DNA of 6,822 nucleotides from Akkermansiaceae bacterium (lineage in GTDB: Bacteria; Verrucomicrobiota; Verrucomicrobiia; Verrucomicrobiales; Akkermansiaceae), in NCBI GenBank assembly GCA_028293225.1, contig JAQGPE010000208.1, positions 1 to 6,822 on the forward strand, in the 5' to 3' direction. Positions within the stretch are counted from its first letter, which is position 1; each line of letters opens with the position of its first letter. Below the pieces are notes generated by a model that was given only the letters and a program-made list of their open reading frames with translations, was not told the origin of the DNA and made no database searches. Shown here in pieces: positions 6,125 to 6,822 of the stretch. Position numbers and translations under genes: made by a program.

Positions 6125-6822
6125 ATGACCCAACGACAAATCGTCAACTACTCCAAGATGGTCGCCGCGAGCCTGGCTCTGGCTGCGACTTCGCTCCACG
6201 CCGCAGACAAACCCGAACTGTTCGAGTGGCAGTATCGCACCGAGACTCCCGCCGCCGGTTGGGAAAAGGGTGACGGCTCTGCCTCCGATTGGAAGACCGC
6301 TCCCGGCGGCTTCGGCGGCCGTGGCGATCTCCAGGCCCCAGGCGCGATCGTCGGCACCGAATGGACTTCTCCCGACATCTGGATTCGTCGCAAGGTCGAT
6401 CTGAAGAACCTGCCGAAGCGCCCGGCGGTGCTGGTGTATCACGATGAGGACGCCGAGATTTTCATCAACGGCCAGCCGGCTGCGACTTACAAGAAGTTCT
6501 CCCACGGCTACGAACTGGCGATCATCGAACCGTCTGCACGCGAAAGCCTGAAGCAGGGCGCCAACCTGCTGGCCGTCCATTGTCACCAGACTACCGGCGG
6601 CCAGTACATCGACGCCCATCTGGTCGATGCCGATGCCCTTCCGGACATCCGCACGATCGCCGGAACCGATGGCTCGGTGAAGTCCGATCTGATCACCGAA
6701 TGGGGCTCGAAGGTCACCGCCGGGAACGCGTGGCAGAAGACCTATCCGCGTCCTCAGTTGAAGCGCAACAACTGGAAAAACCTGAACGGCAAATGGGACT
6801 ATGCCGTCACCGATCGCGCCAG
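6125..6822 (+). CDS. Secreted glycoside hydrolase family 2-type protein (beta-galactosidase-like), 3'-truncated by window edge
   Basis: The N-terminal 232 residues of an exported sugar hydrolase are visible; the catalytic TIM barrel is outside the window. The signal peptide has an h-region at about 12-23 (MVAASLALAATS) and a probable cleavage after LHA (residue 26), which supports the ATG at 6125. Residues about 33-165 look like a jelly-roll/galactose-binding-like domain: a WTSPDIWIRRKVDL strand pair, the YHDEDAEIFINGQP motif common in GH2-type sandwich domains, and HCHQTTGGQYID. From residue 207, YPRPQLKRNNWKNLNGKWDY is the hallmark opening of the GH2 sugar-binding domain. The enzyme therefore has an extra N-terminal sandwich before the usual GH2 start. 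Substrate cannot be told; a polysaccharide or glycoconjugate beta-glycoside is likely. A possible AGGA ribosome-binding site at 6106-6109 is rather far (15 nt) from the ATG. It is divergent from the metal operon and probably unrelated to it. Confidence 0.88.
   Translation, partial: MTQRQIVNYSKMVAASLALAATSLHAADKPELFEWQYRTETPAAGWEKGDGSASDWKTAPGGFGGRGDLQAPGAIVGTEWTSPDIWIRRKVDLKNLPKRPAVLVYHDEDAEIFINGQPAATYKKFSHGYELAIIEPSARESLKQGANLLAVHCHQTTGGQYIDAHLVDADALPDIRTIAGTDGSVKSDLITEWGSKVTAGNAWQKTYPRPQLKRNNWKNLNGKWDYAVTDRA

Noticed and set aside
6062..6619. Open frame of 185 codons on the minus strand
   Set aside because: Antisense to the GH2-type gene, which has a signal peptide and family motifs; its amino-terminal end overlaps that coding frame.

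Overview
This window is GC-rich (roughly 60%) bacterial DNA carrying most of a heavy-metal efflux operon on the minus strand and the start of an unrelated exported glycosidase gene on the plus strand. The proteins resemble those of Verrucomicrobia (Luteolibacter-like). That placement comes from recognising protein style (GH2 enzyme with an extra N-terminal sandwich, DUF3347 on a CusB-type adaptor, weak Shine-Dalgarno signals), not from any search, so it is tentative.

Layout. On the minus strand, in transcription order (right to left): a 124-residue exported cysteine-rich small protein (5516-5890), a TolC-family outer membrane factor (4167-5414), a CusB-type periplasmic adaptor with metal-binding domains at both ends (2473-4158), and a CusA-type RND pump (1-2463) whose last quarter or so lies beyond the left edge. 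The last three are separated by 8-9 nt and none of the starts has a convincing Shine-Dalgarno sequence, so translational coupling is likely. A 234-bp divergent intergenic region (5891-6124) separates this operon from the plus-strand gene (6125 to the right edge), which encodes the N-terminal 232 residues of a secreted glycoside hydrolase family 2-type protein.

How the genes work together. The pump keeps the three-methionine/glutamate site that binds Cu(I)/Ag(I) in E. coli CusA (here M598, M648, E650, M710) and the TM4 proton-relay aspartate (D408). Copper or silver export from the periplasm is therefore the best reading. No separate CusF-like chaperone is visible in the window. Instead the adaptor has an N-terminal heavy-metal binding domain (CxxCGM) and a C-terminal DUF3347 domain, and the operon begins with a Cys-rich exported protein. 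These could supply the metal-capture step.

The most unusual non-coding feature is a long imperfect inverted repeat (5418-5523; 12 perfect outer base pairs plus inner extensions). It starts inside the small gene's stop region and ends 3 nt before the ATG of the outer membrane factor gene, so as RNA it would cover that gene's ribosome-binding zone. Upstream of the glycosidase are three 9-bp tandem repeats ending in a small palindrome, and a second hairpin-like dyad.
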